Of a stretch of 64,000 nucleotides of DNA, positions 10,850 through 22,213 are shown one piece after another. The stretch comes from Tubulanus polymorphus (lineage: Eukaryota; Nemertea; Palaeonemertea; Tubulaniformes; Tubulanidae). A model generated the notes under the pieces. It did not search any database, was not told where the DNA came from, and saw only the letters and a program-made list of their open reading frames with translations. The stretch covers positions 11,575,951-11,639,950 of the forward strand of contig NC_134035.1 of assembly GCF_964204645.1 (NCBI RefSeq), given 5' to 3'. The number at the start of each line of letters is the position of its first letter. Position 1 is the first letter of the stretch. The position numbers and the translations under genes were made by a program.

Positions 10850-13100
10850 TTTTCTAAGATGAAAATGACGGGATTATGTTCCTATTCTCCGCTCACGGGA
10901 CCATTGACCGTTGATTTGCTAACATACGACGTACATCATATTCATCGTTTCATTGTGCCGAAATTGAAAGTAAACACGCTACATTAAAACATGGACAATA
11001 ATCTCAATGAATTGCGATATGAAATTTCTGATATTCGCCTCGTGTAATCCTGAGAAAATATACGCGATTATCTCATTCTCAATTCATCCCACGGACGGTG
11101 CATATTATGACTATCTCACGAAATCGACACAGACACTAATCCGGTGACCTGCGTTTTTATACGGCTGTCCATTTCAAACGTATTCTGAAGTTGTAACGGA
11201 TTGGAAAGTGATTGAATTGGAATTCCCCAATTCTATCCAATGACCTACGTCACAAAATGCGAAGAAAACTAAAATATATCTGTTAACGAAGAAAATAATT
11301 TACACGACCGAATAAAAGGAAGGATGCTAAAGCTAACTACGGAGTCATAATTGGAAACGCGGAAATGCGTAAGTTGAAGTTCGTCCGTCAAGTTCCGTTT
11401 TCAAGATTTCAATGACAAGTGTTCATAATAATCTATAAATGCTGTTCTAGGATTTATCTTTGAGTACTGCGAAACGACCTCTTCCTATGGTTAAGGAATT
11501 GTTGTCAGTCGTACAAAATAACGGGGCATTTGTGATGAAACTAATTTTCAAAACCATGAGAACTTTATGGACGATTCTAATTTTCAAAATCATCTTCGCT
11601 TGATTAGGCATTTCAATAGGAATCGCCCTAGGACTTCCCTTAACGAACGTGAACGAACGCACTGGGCGGCGGGAGATGTTGTTACGTAACTTAGTTTATA
11701 AGTGGTCCCAAATTGTTTGTCAATCCTCTGAGAGAACAATTGATAAACAGATCGATATCCAATACAAATATATTTGATTTACATTTTATTTTATACGGTG
11801 AAGTGAAATTATATGTTGCAAGTTATTTTAAGTTTATAATCTAAGTTTATCAAATCACGCATTATTCTTGCCATCTATGTAGAATCAAATTAACACAAGG
11901 TCTATTTCTTATTTGAAAAAATAAAAAGATATATATCAGAAACTCAATTCCTTTCCAAAAAATCTACGGCTATCATTATTTTCGATGGTATCAGGTAAGT
12001 CTCTGATCGTGCGAGTATGGTTCGAACCCCATAAAACGTTAAGCAAATTTCAAAGATCCAAGAACACTGACATTTTTTTGTCGAAAATTTGCATTATATC
12101 GTTTTCAAAGGTGCAAAAACGTTCGAAAAGATTCTCGACACTATCAAGTTTGAACAGGTTTATGATGAACTTCGGAGAGATTGAACAGAGCTCGAATTGC
12201 TCATTTGAACGGTTTTACAACATACAGCACAGCGACGCGCGGGATGATAAATAATCATTGTTTATACGAATTTCGTAACCGGTATTTAAGTAGTTTGGCG
12301 GTCGTTCGCTTCATCACGTAATCGCGGCTACTCAAATCGATCATTAGGTCGACCGATCGGTCAGCATTCCATAGTTACGACGTCCTAGGGTCGGACCAGC
12401 TGACCGATTCCCATGTCCTATTGGTCAGGGCTCGGCGGAAATATTGTCCGAGGCGACAATGGACAGCACGTATAGCACGCAGCCATATTGTTCCAAACAT
12501 GTCGCTGTTATATAGGATCCGTCGCGACGAAAAAGAAAACCGTCTTCCCCCGTATCCATAGCCAACGGCTGTAAACCCGTTCGGGTGTTCGCATGACCGA
12601 TGTTTTCCCTGTTGAATTTGCGTGTACTCGCATCAAGTTTTATCGGTAATTCGGGGCCAACTCGCCCCGGGGCACCCGGTGTGTTTTGGTCGCTTTACCT
12701 GTAGGTGGTTCGTGTCGTTTTAATTATTGTTTGACGCCAGTAAAAGAAGTATCAATTCGGTCGGAATGTTTATACTTGTCATTTTTTATGAAATTTCGTG
12801 TCACACAAAATCAATTATGAAAAAAACGAAGTCAATTTAAAAACTTATCCACTACCCAGGAATAATAACTTTATTTTTCTTAACTGTAATAGCGCGTTTT
12901 GTAATTTCATACCGAGTTTTATACAATGCAATTAAATAATTCACAGATTCAGTGCATTTTGTCTAAATTTGTCCACGCTTGTGACTGATGAGGTCGTGCG
13001 ACTTCGATTCCTGGTTCGGCTGTAGCTTGTAAACCGGTGCAGTAAATTAATATACCCAACACCGTATTATTGGCATTATTTATTCATTAATTTAAACAGG
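10850..13100. other. No convincing gene
   Basis: A short open frame at 11985-12254 shows nothing recognisable. Around 12320-12680 the DNA is more GC-rich, with a short ATG frame and TTATATA, and could be regulatory, but nothing decisive is visible. Confidence 0.4.
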
Positions 13101-13171
13101 AAAGTTCCCGTGTTCAATGAGCAGTTTGCTCGCTACTTAAAACCGTGTTGTTCGAGTCACGCCTACTATCG

Positions 13172-13280
13172 ACCGGCAGTGACGTCACGGCTACGGGCCT
13201 ACCGCGTCGCGCGCGCTCGGCAGCCGGCTTCGCACGAGCGACGTCGACCAGCCAATCAGAGCGCGCCGTTCGATAATGGC
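13172..13280 (+). promoter_or_regulatory. CpG-rich promoter-like segment with CRE and CCAAT boxes
   Basis: A perfect cAMP-response element TGACGTCA lies at 13180-13187, CGCGTCGCGCGCGC at about 13204, and a CCAAT box (GCCAATCAG) at 13251-13259. An ATGGCGG start-like motif follows at 13276. This arrangement in one CpG-rich patch suits a + strand promoter. It could serve the small ORF that follows or a non-coding first exon of the nuclear receptor 3.4 kb downstream; the sequence does not decide. Confidence 0.45.
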
Positions 13281-13446
13281 GGTTAACACCTGCGAAATTC
13301 TCAAAGTTGAGGACTTTAAAAGATCTAGTAGATTTTGCCGGTACCTGCCGATAATCTTTCGACACTTGCGTTCGTTTGACAGCGGAAGGAAGAAGGAAAT
13401 TATCAAACTCCGGCTTCATGACAAAAGAGATTTAGGATTTCTATAA
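13276..13446 (+). CDS. Short ORF (56 codons) next to a promoter-like segment, function unknown
   Basis: It starts MAVNTCEILKVEDFKRSS and ends KRDLGFL with TAA at 13444-13446. The peptide is basic, with YLPIIFRHL in the middle. A possible donor, TGCCG|GTACCT, lies inside, so it could also be a first exon, though its phase does not match the nuclear receptor exon. The overlapping - strand frames look less plausible given the CCAAT orientation. I do not recognise it; coding status is uncertain. Confidence 0.25.
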   Translation: MAVNTCEILKVEDFKRSSRFCRYLPIIFRHLRSFDSGRKKEIIKLRLHDKRDLGFL

Positions 13447-13449
13447 TCG

Positions 13450-16400
13450 GATTCCAAAATGATACATAGTCCGTCAGCCAGTTCTGAGGTCTTAGGTACG
13501 TGAACTGATTTTACTTTAACCAACTTACATGAAACGATTCTTTTTTTCCAGAAAAAAATTAATACAAAAATTATAAGCATATAAAAAAAAATAAAATGGA
13601 AAATTATTTTAGATATATATCTGTATCTTACCAAGTAACAGATTGAATTCGCATTTTCCGAAACATGAAATGTCATGTAGTTCATTTTTTAACTTCGGTA
13701 TGTTCTGTGACGACAGAAAATGCGATGGGTTTTTTTTTTAATTTGTGAAAAAATAGTAAATTTCAATAAATCGTGTATGGGGAAACAAACTGCCTGCGCG
13801 GCAGCGTATTATATCAGTCATTTATCAAAATGATTCGATGTTGAGGATAATTCTACTCGAATATATATAATGAAATTTAATCAATCGAGGTCAAAACGTC
13901 AATGGTTTAGAGTATTATAATATATGTGAAAGTCAGCAGCTGTATCCGCGCAATATCCATGTCGGATACAAATTGAATCTATTAAACGAAGAATGAATTA
14001 ATTTCATTTACTCGAATGAATTTGATTCACTTGAACATCATATCTACAAAACATAAATGAGCAACACTGAAAGAATGGCAGAAGTAGAATTTCAATGAAT
14101 TCTTTTCTTAAATCAAATCTTCAAAGAGTTTTCCCGATAGAAAAGAAATGAATAGATGAATAACACTCATTTTCTAAATGTAACGATTGATTAAGTCGTT
14201 TATGATCCTGGAAGATATCTGGCATGTAAGATAGATAATCAAAGCAATGAAATAGAAGTGTGAAAGGGGCTTAAACAATAATGATAGTAATATTGTGTCT
14301 AAATCCAGCAAAACTGTTCGAGTGCTTTACATTTTTGGTATTATTACCCCAGCCATTCAATACTCTGACATCAGTCGGAGGTTCATATTTTTTCCAATTC
14401 TTATGTAACGATTAATGAAATTTTTGCACGGAACATGACGTAGTTGAAAGGCAGTTATAGGTGAAACCATATTTGTCATGATTATCAATAGTTATGGGTT
14501 GAATTTGACACGGGATCCGAAACATATTTTTTCGCTCTTAAGTTGAATGATACACTAAAGATAATTGCAGATCAACCGATTCTTTTTCAAACTTCAGACC
14601 ACATGCGAAATTATGTGGTCCATTGTTTCGTAACGCGCCGAAAGATTAGTCCAATTTTGTCAATTGAATTTTGCTAACTGAATTAAAGCACCTTTTCCGC
14701 AACCGCGCGGCGCGATTTGTCGAAATTGATCTCGTACCGGATCTTCAAATATTAGCACAACGATCATCAGTCAAGATTAATCATATCAACATCGGTTCGA
14801 TTTCAGACGGCACAATTCCGGTATAAGCACTATCACAATCGCCTCTACCGGTTTTTTATCACCTATACACACATGTACATCGCTATAGGTCGTTGTCGTC
14901 AATTTTTTCAAATGTTTGTTTCCGGATCCCGTCCCGATAACACGACGTCAACCTTGCACAAGCTTATATAGATTATCAAAACGTTTAACTAACGCGTATG
15001 ATAAATGTGTATATGAGCGGTATCTCGTTCAAATATATTTCGTTTTCGGTTCGATATCACAGAAATTTGAGACTGAATAACTCGTAACTATTTTCCGCAA
15101 AATTAAATCTATATCGACTCCATTGATTCTTTATCTATAAGACTCCAACTATAGACACATGTTATACAGATATATGCGCAAATATATTTGCAGGAATTTT
15201 CATTGGTCATATTTAATTCGAAAACATATCAGCATTTGTTCGTTAGAATTGGCTCCGATTAGTGGCCGTGAAGAGATGATTTTGATGGCTTGAAATGGGC
15301 AAGATGATCTCTATTATCTATCGACTTGATTTGATGCTTATTTTAGTTTCCCCGAAAAAGAAACGGGGGTGAAATCGAAGTATTGATATATTTGAATGAT
15401 CGGTCGAATTTGCATGATTGTTTTGCATGTTTGAATCGAAATACATAATACGAAATTTCGGTCCCGGTTCGTGAAAGTAATCTACCATCACATGGCTTAA
15501 CCTTATCAGCTACCTTGATATATATACGTTGAGATTCGGAAATGACTACACACTAGACTCCGGTTATCCCGGAGTCGATTGCGTCGGGTATGAATCAATT
15601 GCACGTATGATATCATCATTATTGGGGAACAATTACATCGGACCGGCGCAAAGACCACCGGCGAATCGACGAGGCCAGCAAGAGGTGCGCGGCCACGTGG
15701 AAATAATCTACCCTCCTCGCAGACACGACAAAGTAACCGCCGCCGCTGTGTATAACGATTGCTCCCTTCTTCGGAACTTTCGCGTGATGAAAAGACCAGA
15801 TCAATGGGTGTCATCGATCAATTGATCGGAAATCATCGGATGAATACTTGCCGATCAAATACATCTATATGAACGCAATACATGATATCTAATCGTATCC
15901 CGTTGAGTGGACTGATAACGGGTTATTATATTATCGTTTACATCCGCTCTATGCTGTCGTCTGTTGTGATTTTATTTGTACTCGTGTTGTAATTGATATT
16001 CGAGGGGAGACACGTTCGCGCTGTCTATATTATCAACCGTACGTGTAAATTATCGGTTTTTTTTTCTATCATTTGTAAATCGTATTGGATTGGCCAGAAA
16101 CGTTAAGTCGGCTGCAGCAGCAGTCGAAAAATATGTTTCCAACAGAAAAAACACCGTAAAAGGGTAGCGACGTTTTTTCTTCTATTCTATGAGCCATCGT
16201 TCAAAATGGCTCGGAGTCAAAATGTCACTACTTTCTTGTTTTATATATGCGAGCTTTTCAGACAGCCATCAATCTATGAAAACTAACCGTTAGTGTTTCT
16301 GTTCGCAGTATGCGGCCCTAGAAAACAACAACAACAAAAAACAAACATAGATGTTTTCTCATGTTTCGGGCATGTTTCAATTCAATGATGGATATATTTA

Positions 16401-16480
16401 AATTCAACATAACTTCATTCATCCTTAGTATTATATAATCTTTACATTTCTAAGCAATGTTTTACGGCGTCACTGGACTC
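13450..16480. other. No convincing gene; probable 5' flank or first intron of the nuclear receptor
   Basis: Mostly AT-rich. A more GC-rich patch at 15620-15760 contains a CCACGTGG E-box (about 15693) and is open on both strands. It may be an enhancer or untranslated exon. About 16160-16240 shares TTCTATGAGCCAT words with the repeat near 25.3 kb. Confidence 0.4.
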
Positions 16481-16482
16481 AT

Positions 16483-16613
16483 AGGCGCGTTCACACGACG
16501 AAAGTTAGACCGGTCTAAATTTGGTCCGGTCCAATTTAGACCGGACCAAGCGTTCATACGGGCAAAAATACCGTTCCAAATTAGACCGGTCTAGTTTAGA
16601 CCGGTTTAATTTG
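16483..16613. repeat. Palindromic GACCGGTCTAAATTTGG repeat upstream of the receptor exon
   Basis: TTAGACCGGTCTAAATTTGG, GGTCCGGTCCAATTTAGACC, AATTAGACCGGTCTAGTTTA and AGACCGGTTTAATTTGG are stacked in 120 bases, each nearly self-complementary. The left edge reads GCGTTCACACGACG and a degenerate copy of it recurs as GCGTTCATACGGGC. It ends about 75 bases before the receptor exon. Confidence 0.7.
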
Positions 16614-16692
16614 GTTAGTTTGGTTAGTTTTATGGTTTTATTTATTTGGTTAGTTTTTTTTTAATAGTTAGTTTTCCTATGTTTCAGATTCG

Positions 16693-16930
16693 ATGCCATC
16701 GCACCGAAAACCGGACGCGTTGTGTTTAGTGTGCGGCGACAAGGCGTCGGGTAAACATTACGGGGTGTTGAGCTGCGACGGCTGCCGCGGATTCTTCAAA
16801 CGCTCGATCCGTCGCAACCTGGAATACGTGTGCAAAGAGAACGGCAACTGCATCGTCGACGTGGCCAGACGAAATCAGTGCCAGGCGTGCCGATTCAAAA
16901 AATGTCTCGAAGTCAAAATGAACAGAGATG
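16693..16930 (+). CDS. NR2E6-like: NR2E-like receptor exon 1 (both zinc fingers)
   Basis: It begins [20 protein letters not shown] and covers [15 protein letters not shown] and [17 protein letters not shown]. All eight zinc-ligand cysteines are present. Acceptor CCTATGTTTCAG ends at 16687; donor GATG|GTAAGC leaves phase 1 at the usual NR2E junction inside the D-A-V-Q-H-E-R sequence. Confidence 0.93.
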
Positions 16931-19900
16931 GTAAGCTCAATCGTAAGTTAATTATTGTGAAAAGAAACATACCGATGCAGACTTTTGAACCTAGGGTGAT
17001 CGTTGGTTTATAAGTTTTGGTCATCTTAGTCTACACTCGCATGCGCCCAGGTCGAGGAAGATTGCATCGTTCAAGCTATAGGTTCTGTCGTTCTTCACTC
17101 GGGGGTCAATAATAATGTTGGAAAATAATTGAATAACCGTAGCATAAATATGCATCGAAAATGAAGTTTGAACAATTATCTTTACAGCTGTCCAACACGA
17201 GAGGGCTCCGCGATGCTACCAGTACAGAAGAGGTAGTCCAGAAATCGGGAAGTTCGCCGAGCAAAATTTGCCGGGTTCGTTGCCCGCCTTTCCACATCCA
17301 GGCTTTTTGGACACGGCCAGGTAAGCGCTATTTCTATTTCCAATTCCTTCCTTCACGCATAATGCATACTTCCCTTAATTCATGATATAGTTAATAGCAT
17401 TATATTCGGAAAACTTCTTATAAGTTTCGGAGCCAATTTCTACTAATTCAAGCATAATTATGAATATGGCCTATAAATAAAGCACAGGCCAATTAATAAA
17501 GCACAAGACTTGCACCAGACGCTCGAATCCCGCGAAGTTCAACTACATATATTTTGTTCGTCTTCGATAGTTCCTGGTCTCCCTGGGGCATGGGCGTATT
17601 ATTACATAATTTTGGAAAGGCCCGACTAAATTCCATGGCCGATAAATAGAACAGTTTGAAGTTCAGAGCTAAAAGAAATCACCCGTGGTTTCTACAGGTT
17701 TTACTCTAGTTTATATTATTTGTTCAAATTCATTTATCGCTATTTTTCTCATTTTTCGTAGATACGACTATAACGGATTAACTCAATACAGCCCGCCGAC
17801 CGGTTTAACCGGGCACGATTTCGGTTTCCCGGCGGCGGCGGCGCATCTACTGCACCCGGCCGCCGCGCTGTACGGCGCTCAAAACCGTCTGAACGGCTTT
17901 CTGATGAACCATCGTCTGTCGGCTACGGCTCGACAAACATCGCTGGAACATCACGTCGTCAATAATAAACCAGACCTCGAAAACAATAACAATATCAATC
18001 GAGCGAACAGTCCCGTCGAGAAATCTACTCCCGAATTATCGAGACCGATCTCGTCAACGTCTGATATGTCAGACGACATGAACAACGATTCGAAGAGTCG
18101 GAGATCTCCAGGTAAGACCGCCACACTAAATCAAACCAAATCAAATTTAAGAAATAAAAAGTAATGGAGGACTTGCATCTGGCATCAGAGTTTGTTTGCC
18201 AACCAATACTCGAGACTGTCATACATGATAGCAAAAGTAAAATCTTGACCTGGTTTACAAGTTCTCGTTCAAGATTTGACTAAACTTTGAGTTAGAATAT
18301 CGGAAATGGACAAATTTAATTCATCAGTCAAATAACTGGTAACTCTGGAACTGAGTCCAGAGGATTCATAAAATTTTGAGGGCCCGTCATGTAAATAACT
18401 TATTGTGTTTTACAACCAAATATTAGGACGAGTAGTCGTGTAGTTAGAAAACATGGCTGCGATACTTATATGGATGGAAGTTATGCACCTGACGCAACAG
18501 CGCGTCATATCGGACGTCAAGCGCAAGCGGCCGACCGTAGTAAAAAAGCCGAGGTTACCTGCCATTTGACGTCCAATATGACGCATAACGCGTGACGTCG
18601 GTGCATTACCTCTATAGTCATCATCATCTATTCTGCGTGTGGTATAATGTCGGGTTTCTACGGGTTTCTAAATATTAAGCCTTTTATTCGATTTTCTGTT
18701 TGTTCAGAGCGAGAAAAGTCACCGGCGTCGTTCACTAACAACAAACCGGCTGCGACGTCATCAACACCTCCTCAGGCGCACGGCGGCACGCTTACCGGAT
18801 CACTGTCGTTTTTATCAGCTACGAATAACGACGAAAACGGTAACAATAAAAACGACCAAAACCACTCGTCGACCAGTTCGAGAAGCGGCAACGGCAATAG
18901 CAATCAGACTCAACCGGCGATGCCGATACCGACTCACCTGACAGTACCGCACGGTCACAGTCTGTACGTCAGCGCCGCGGCCGAAAGCGTCTACGAGACC
19001 GCCGCCCGTTTACTGTTCATGTCGGTGAAGTGGGCCAGAAATATTCCATCGTTTCTGCAACTGCCGTTCAGAGATCAAGCTATTCTTCTCGAGGAATCGT
19101 GGGGAGAACTGTTCATATTGAGCGCTGCTCAGTGGTCACTACCGATCGACCCAGGTACGTAATTAAATACTCGAGATCCAGTTTCACAGTTCTGAGTTCA
19201 ATTTGCTTCTCGATTTAACAGTGAAGATTTATTGATTTTTAACTCTGAGTAAACTCTGACTCACAACTTTGAGACCGAACCTCAATCACTATAGCGTGAC
19301 CGTTAATTTGCCCAAAGAACTTAACTTTTGAGGAAAGAAAATCAAAAATGATTAATTAATTTATTCGAAAATTACGGGGATTAAAAGCAAAATGTAACAA
19401 GGGCACACAATAACAGGGCTTTGCTTTTTCTTGGGAGTCCTACCCCAAGGCTGTATTCTATGGACACCGAGCTTCTGCCGGGTGTCATGAAACAATATTT
19501 GTCGACTTGTGAGATGACTAATACATAAAACGTGTTTGTTTTTGGTTATTTTTAGGAACGTTATTGACCGCGAGTGGTATGGTCAGTCCGGTGAGCCGCG
19601 TTAACGAGAAAGCCACGACGATAGTGTCGCAAATACGTTGTTTACAGGATATCATATCGCGATTCAACAACATCCGAGTCGACGCCACTGAGTTCGCTTG
19701 CCTCAAGGCGCTCGTACTTTTCAAACCAGGTAGGTCTATAATGATTTCGATTTATTTTTTAAATAATGCATAATGAATCACTGTAATCATAATATCCACG
19801 ATGAATCGACAAGACGAATCTCCTTCAGTCTGAAAGGATATGGGCGGTTGTGGCCATCCGATATATTTCCAGTAACTTTTAAATACAATTTCATTGGTCT

Positions 19901-20302
19901 ATATACAAGACAGTGTAGCATTTTAGGGCTTAAGTAGTGCAAAATATTTACAAGAATAGTGACCCGGACAAAGAACCCTGGACTAAAAACTATTTTCAAT
20001 GACAAAATACATTTCATCCATTTTCATTCCATTTCATTCACGCGTTCTCGTTTATTGCAGAAACGCGAGGCCTGAAAGACACGCACCAGGTCGAGACGTT
20101 ACAAGACCAGGCTCAACTGATGCTGAACGAGTATTCGTTCAGTCAACACGTCAGCACTAAAGTGCGGTTCGGTCGGCTGCTGCTGTTACTACCCACGTTG
20201 AGAACGGTCAGCGCGAAAATCATCGAAGAACTGTTTTTCAGAAAGACAATCGGATCGGTGCCGATCGAAAGACTACTGTCGGACATGTTCAAATCTAGTT
20301 GA
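16693..20302 (+). CDS. NR2E6-like: Nuclear receptor of the NR2E group (PNR/TLX-like, perhaps NR2E6), complete coding region, 6 exons
   Basis: Joining 16693-16930, 17188-17320, 17762-18111, 18708-19154, 19556-19729 and 20061-20302 gives 527 residues with every intron GT-AG and every phase compatible. The protein has a two-zinc-finger DNA-binding domain (about 11-77), a long hinge rich in Asn/Ser, and a ligand-binding domain from about 325 to the end. NR2E receptors are nuclear transcription factors of neural and eye development (TLX, PNR, dissatisfaction, FAX-1). The DNA-domain tail AVQHERAPR and the C-terminus [20 protein letters not shown] are group hallmarks. P-box is CDGCRG rather than CDGCSG, and the second finger has the short CKENGNC spacing rather than the longer loop of TLX. 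Start chosen as the ATG five bases after a good acceptor; an upstream non-coding exon is likely. Confidence 0.93.
17188..17320 (+). CDS. NR2E6-like: NR2E-like receptor exon 2 (C-terminal extension of DNA-binding domain)
   Basis: The first two bases complete Ala, followed by [20 protein letters not shown] and a Pro/Phe-rich run [10 protein letters not shown]. The donor is GCCAG|GTAAGC. Confidence 0.92.
17762..18111 (+). CDS. NR2E6-like: NR2E-like receptor exon 3 (hinge)
   Basis: Starts [17 protein letters not shown] and includes an Ala-rich segment ([16 protein letters not shown]) and an Asn/Ser-rich tail with [17 protein letters not shown]. This is low-complexity hinge sequence, not a conserved domain. 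The donor is CCAG|GTAAGA. Confidence 0.88.
18480..18612. repeat. Inverted repeat with GTCATATCGGACGTCA arms, in receptor intron 3
   Basis: GCGCGTCATATCGGACGTCA is nearly inverted as TGACGTCCAATATGACGCAT about 80 bases on, and the outer TTATGCACCTGACGC / GACGTCGGTGCATTAC also pair. The GTCATATTGGACGTC word recurs at about 35270. Confidence 0.7.
18708..19154 (+). CDS. NR2E6-like: NR2E-like receptor exon 4 (hinge end and start of ligand-binding domain)
   Basis: After an Asn/Ser-rich stretch the ligand-binding domain begins at about residue 325: [20 protein letters not shown], then [20 protein letters not shown], the conserved helix 3-5 signature of nuclear receptors. Confidence 0.92.
19556..19729 (+). 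CDS. NR2E6-like: NR2E-like receptor exon 5 (ligand-binding domain, middle)
   Basis: Encodes [20 protein letters not shown] and [11 protein letters not shown], the helix 7-8 region. The acceptor is TTATTTTTAG; the donor is CCAG|GTAGGT. Confidence 0.92.
20061..20302 (+). CDS. NR2E6-like: NR2E-like receptor exon 6 (ligand-binding domain end, AF-2)
   Basis: Encodes [40 protein letters not shown] and [19 protein letters not shown], then KSS and TGA at 20300-20302. This is a very typical NR2E C-terminus, closest by eye to PNR. Confidence 0.94.
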
Positions 20303-20736
20303 TTTCCTGGATGACCTATACACAATTCTGTGCTAAAAACTCTCACTAACTAATAACACTTCTGCAGTTTCCCGGAGCAGATTTCTCAGTCAATCAGCGT
20401 CTTAAAGTGCAATATATATATATATATTATACTTGACTTGAGTTATCCAACCCGATGTTTAAATCAGGAAGGAGACTGTGTCTATTACTGGCTTTATATG
20501 GACTTCAGTTTTCAGAAGTCAGTTTTCTGTCTTTCAAAATGACGACTTCGACAAAAGCTGTAAATATAACCGCGTTGCTAACTGTCGCTGTATAGTAAAA
20601 TGATACTGTGTATATATATATATCTTTTTGAACGTTTTGCAAATTTTATTTCATTCCACGCATATACTACTAATTAACGTTTAGAATTTTCTGTAAAGAA
20701 TATTGCCATGATAATGATCGATGATAATGATTGTGT

Positions 20737-20766
20737 AATAAAAGATTGTACAAAGTTATGAATAAA
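20737..20766 (+). terminator. Polyadenylation signals of the NR2E-like receptor
   Basis: AATAAA occurs at 20737-20742 and at 20761-20766, 435-460 bases after the stop codon, in AT-rich sequence. Either would give a normal 3' UTR length. Confidence 0.6.
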
Positions 20767-22092
20767 TTATTCATGAAATCGATCGAACACAAGACATTTT
20801 AGTATCGTTTTCTATTTTTGATTGTTACGATGAATAGACCGAGAGACTAACTGAGAGTTATAAAGTGTACCGATAATGACCAGCGTCCATTACGTTCGAA
20901 TCCTTTCTTGGTCGAATGTTCTCAGGTCTCTACCCCACTGACAAATGTTGTTGGAAAAGTCACTAAATGTTTAATGGAATCCCGGTGGCAGCCAGATTCG
21001 GGCCTCATTTAGCGAAACCAAAGAAGAAGGTTCGTTATGAAGTACCGAGTCATCAGACTTGCAAATCGGGGTTCGAACCCTTCGTGATATCCGAATCTCG
21101 TTGCTTCATCTCAAAACACACGAATTGACTAGAAATGGCCAAAATGGCACTAACTGTGAGTTTGCGAAGAAAATAAAGGAACTGATGATTAAGGACGACA
21201 CGAAGTCAACAAACAACATTTTTCATTGCTGTTTGCTATTTCATTTCAGTATTCTATCATTGCGTGATATCATTAGGAATGGCCTGTAATCCTGTGCTCG
21301 GCTTGTCGATTTGTTTCCTCTATTCCAGTCGAGTAACTAATGATTCGTATCCATCTCGACGATTGATTTCGTATTTACGTCAATTAACCGAGACCGCGCC
21401 GAAGTCGACTCGGAACTTCACGCCGGACTTGCTTCGGGGGGAAGCGCGTGCAAGCACCGAACGCGGCGACTAATCTTCCTTCGCGTGCTTATACGGTCGT
21501 CCACTTCGCGGGTCAGCACTTGTGGGAAGTTCGGCATCTGAAACCCGCGGGCAAAGCGGTTAAAGTCACCGTAGCATACAGTTTGATGTAGTTTGGACTG
21601 TAATACGTTCGATCGTTGACGGCGTATTCGCGGTTTATCGAGGATTAATATCTACTAAAGCAAATGGTACTGCACGCATTATACCGGTCGATACGGTTAA
21701 GTGGTGATTCCCAGCCGTCTTCCGAATTCCAGAGCTTATGCTCATTGTTCGAAGAAATCAGAAATTCCCATGAGGATTGTGTTTTGATAATGCGATCGAC
21801 ACTTACTTAGTAGATGATCCTACAATATACTGTATCCTCTACATACAGGATTACCATTAATTTGTTTCACATTCGCAAATAAATATCCCATCAGCCATGT
21901 GTAATATCAACACGCGGAAAGTCTGTTACTTCATCCAGATTTCATAGAATGGGTATCAGAGTTACCCCTAGGGGGATATCCACAAACCGGCGCCGATTTG
22001 ACAGTCAAGACTTAAGCCCAATAGTTGTAAGATTGGCTATAGTATTAAAATAGCCTTTAAATGGTCTTAGCCATGGAACTACGGAGCCGGCC

Positions 22093-22213
22093 CCTGGACC
22101 TGGTTCCACAGTTATGAGTTAAACTTAACTCTGAGTTAAAATCAGTTTATTTTCATTTCATTTTTGATCTTTGATTTTTGATCTTAGCTCACAACTGTGG
22201 AACTGGGTCCTGG
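22093..22213. repeat. MITE-C copy (GGTTCCACAGTT...AACTGTGGAACTGGGTCC)
   Basis: The ends CTGGACCTGGTTCCACAGTT and AACTGTGGAACTGGGTCCTG are inverted copies. The interior contains TTAACTCTGAGTTAAAATCA, the usual filling of this family. Other copies are at 27439-27720, 30251-30402 and 34119-34232. Confidence 0.85.

Noticed and set aside
15506-15825. Coding exon on either strand near 15.6 kb
   Set aside because: Open on both strands because it is GC-rich; no motif, and no donor that fits the receptor exon phase.
21055-21085. tRNA gene suggested by GGGGTTCGAACCC
   Set aside because: Only the B box fits; acceptor, D-arm and anticodon arm are absent.
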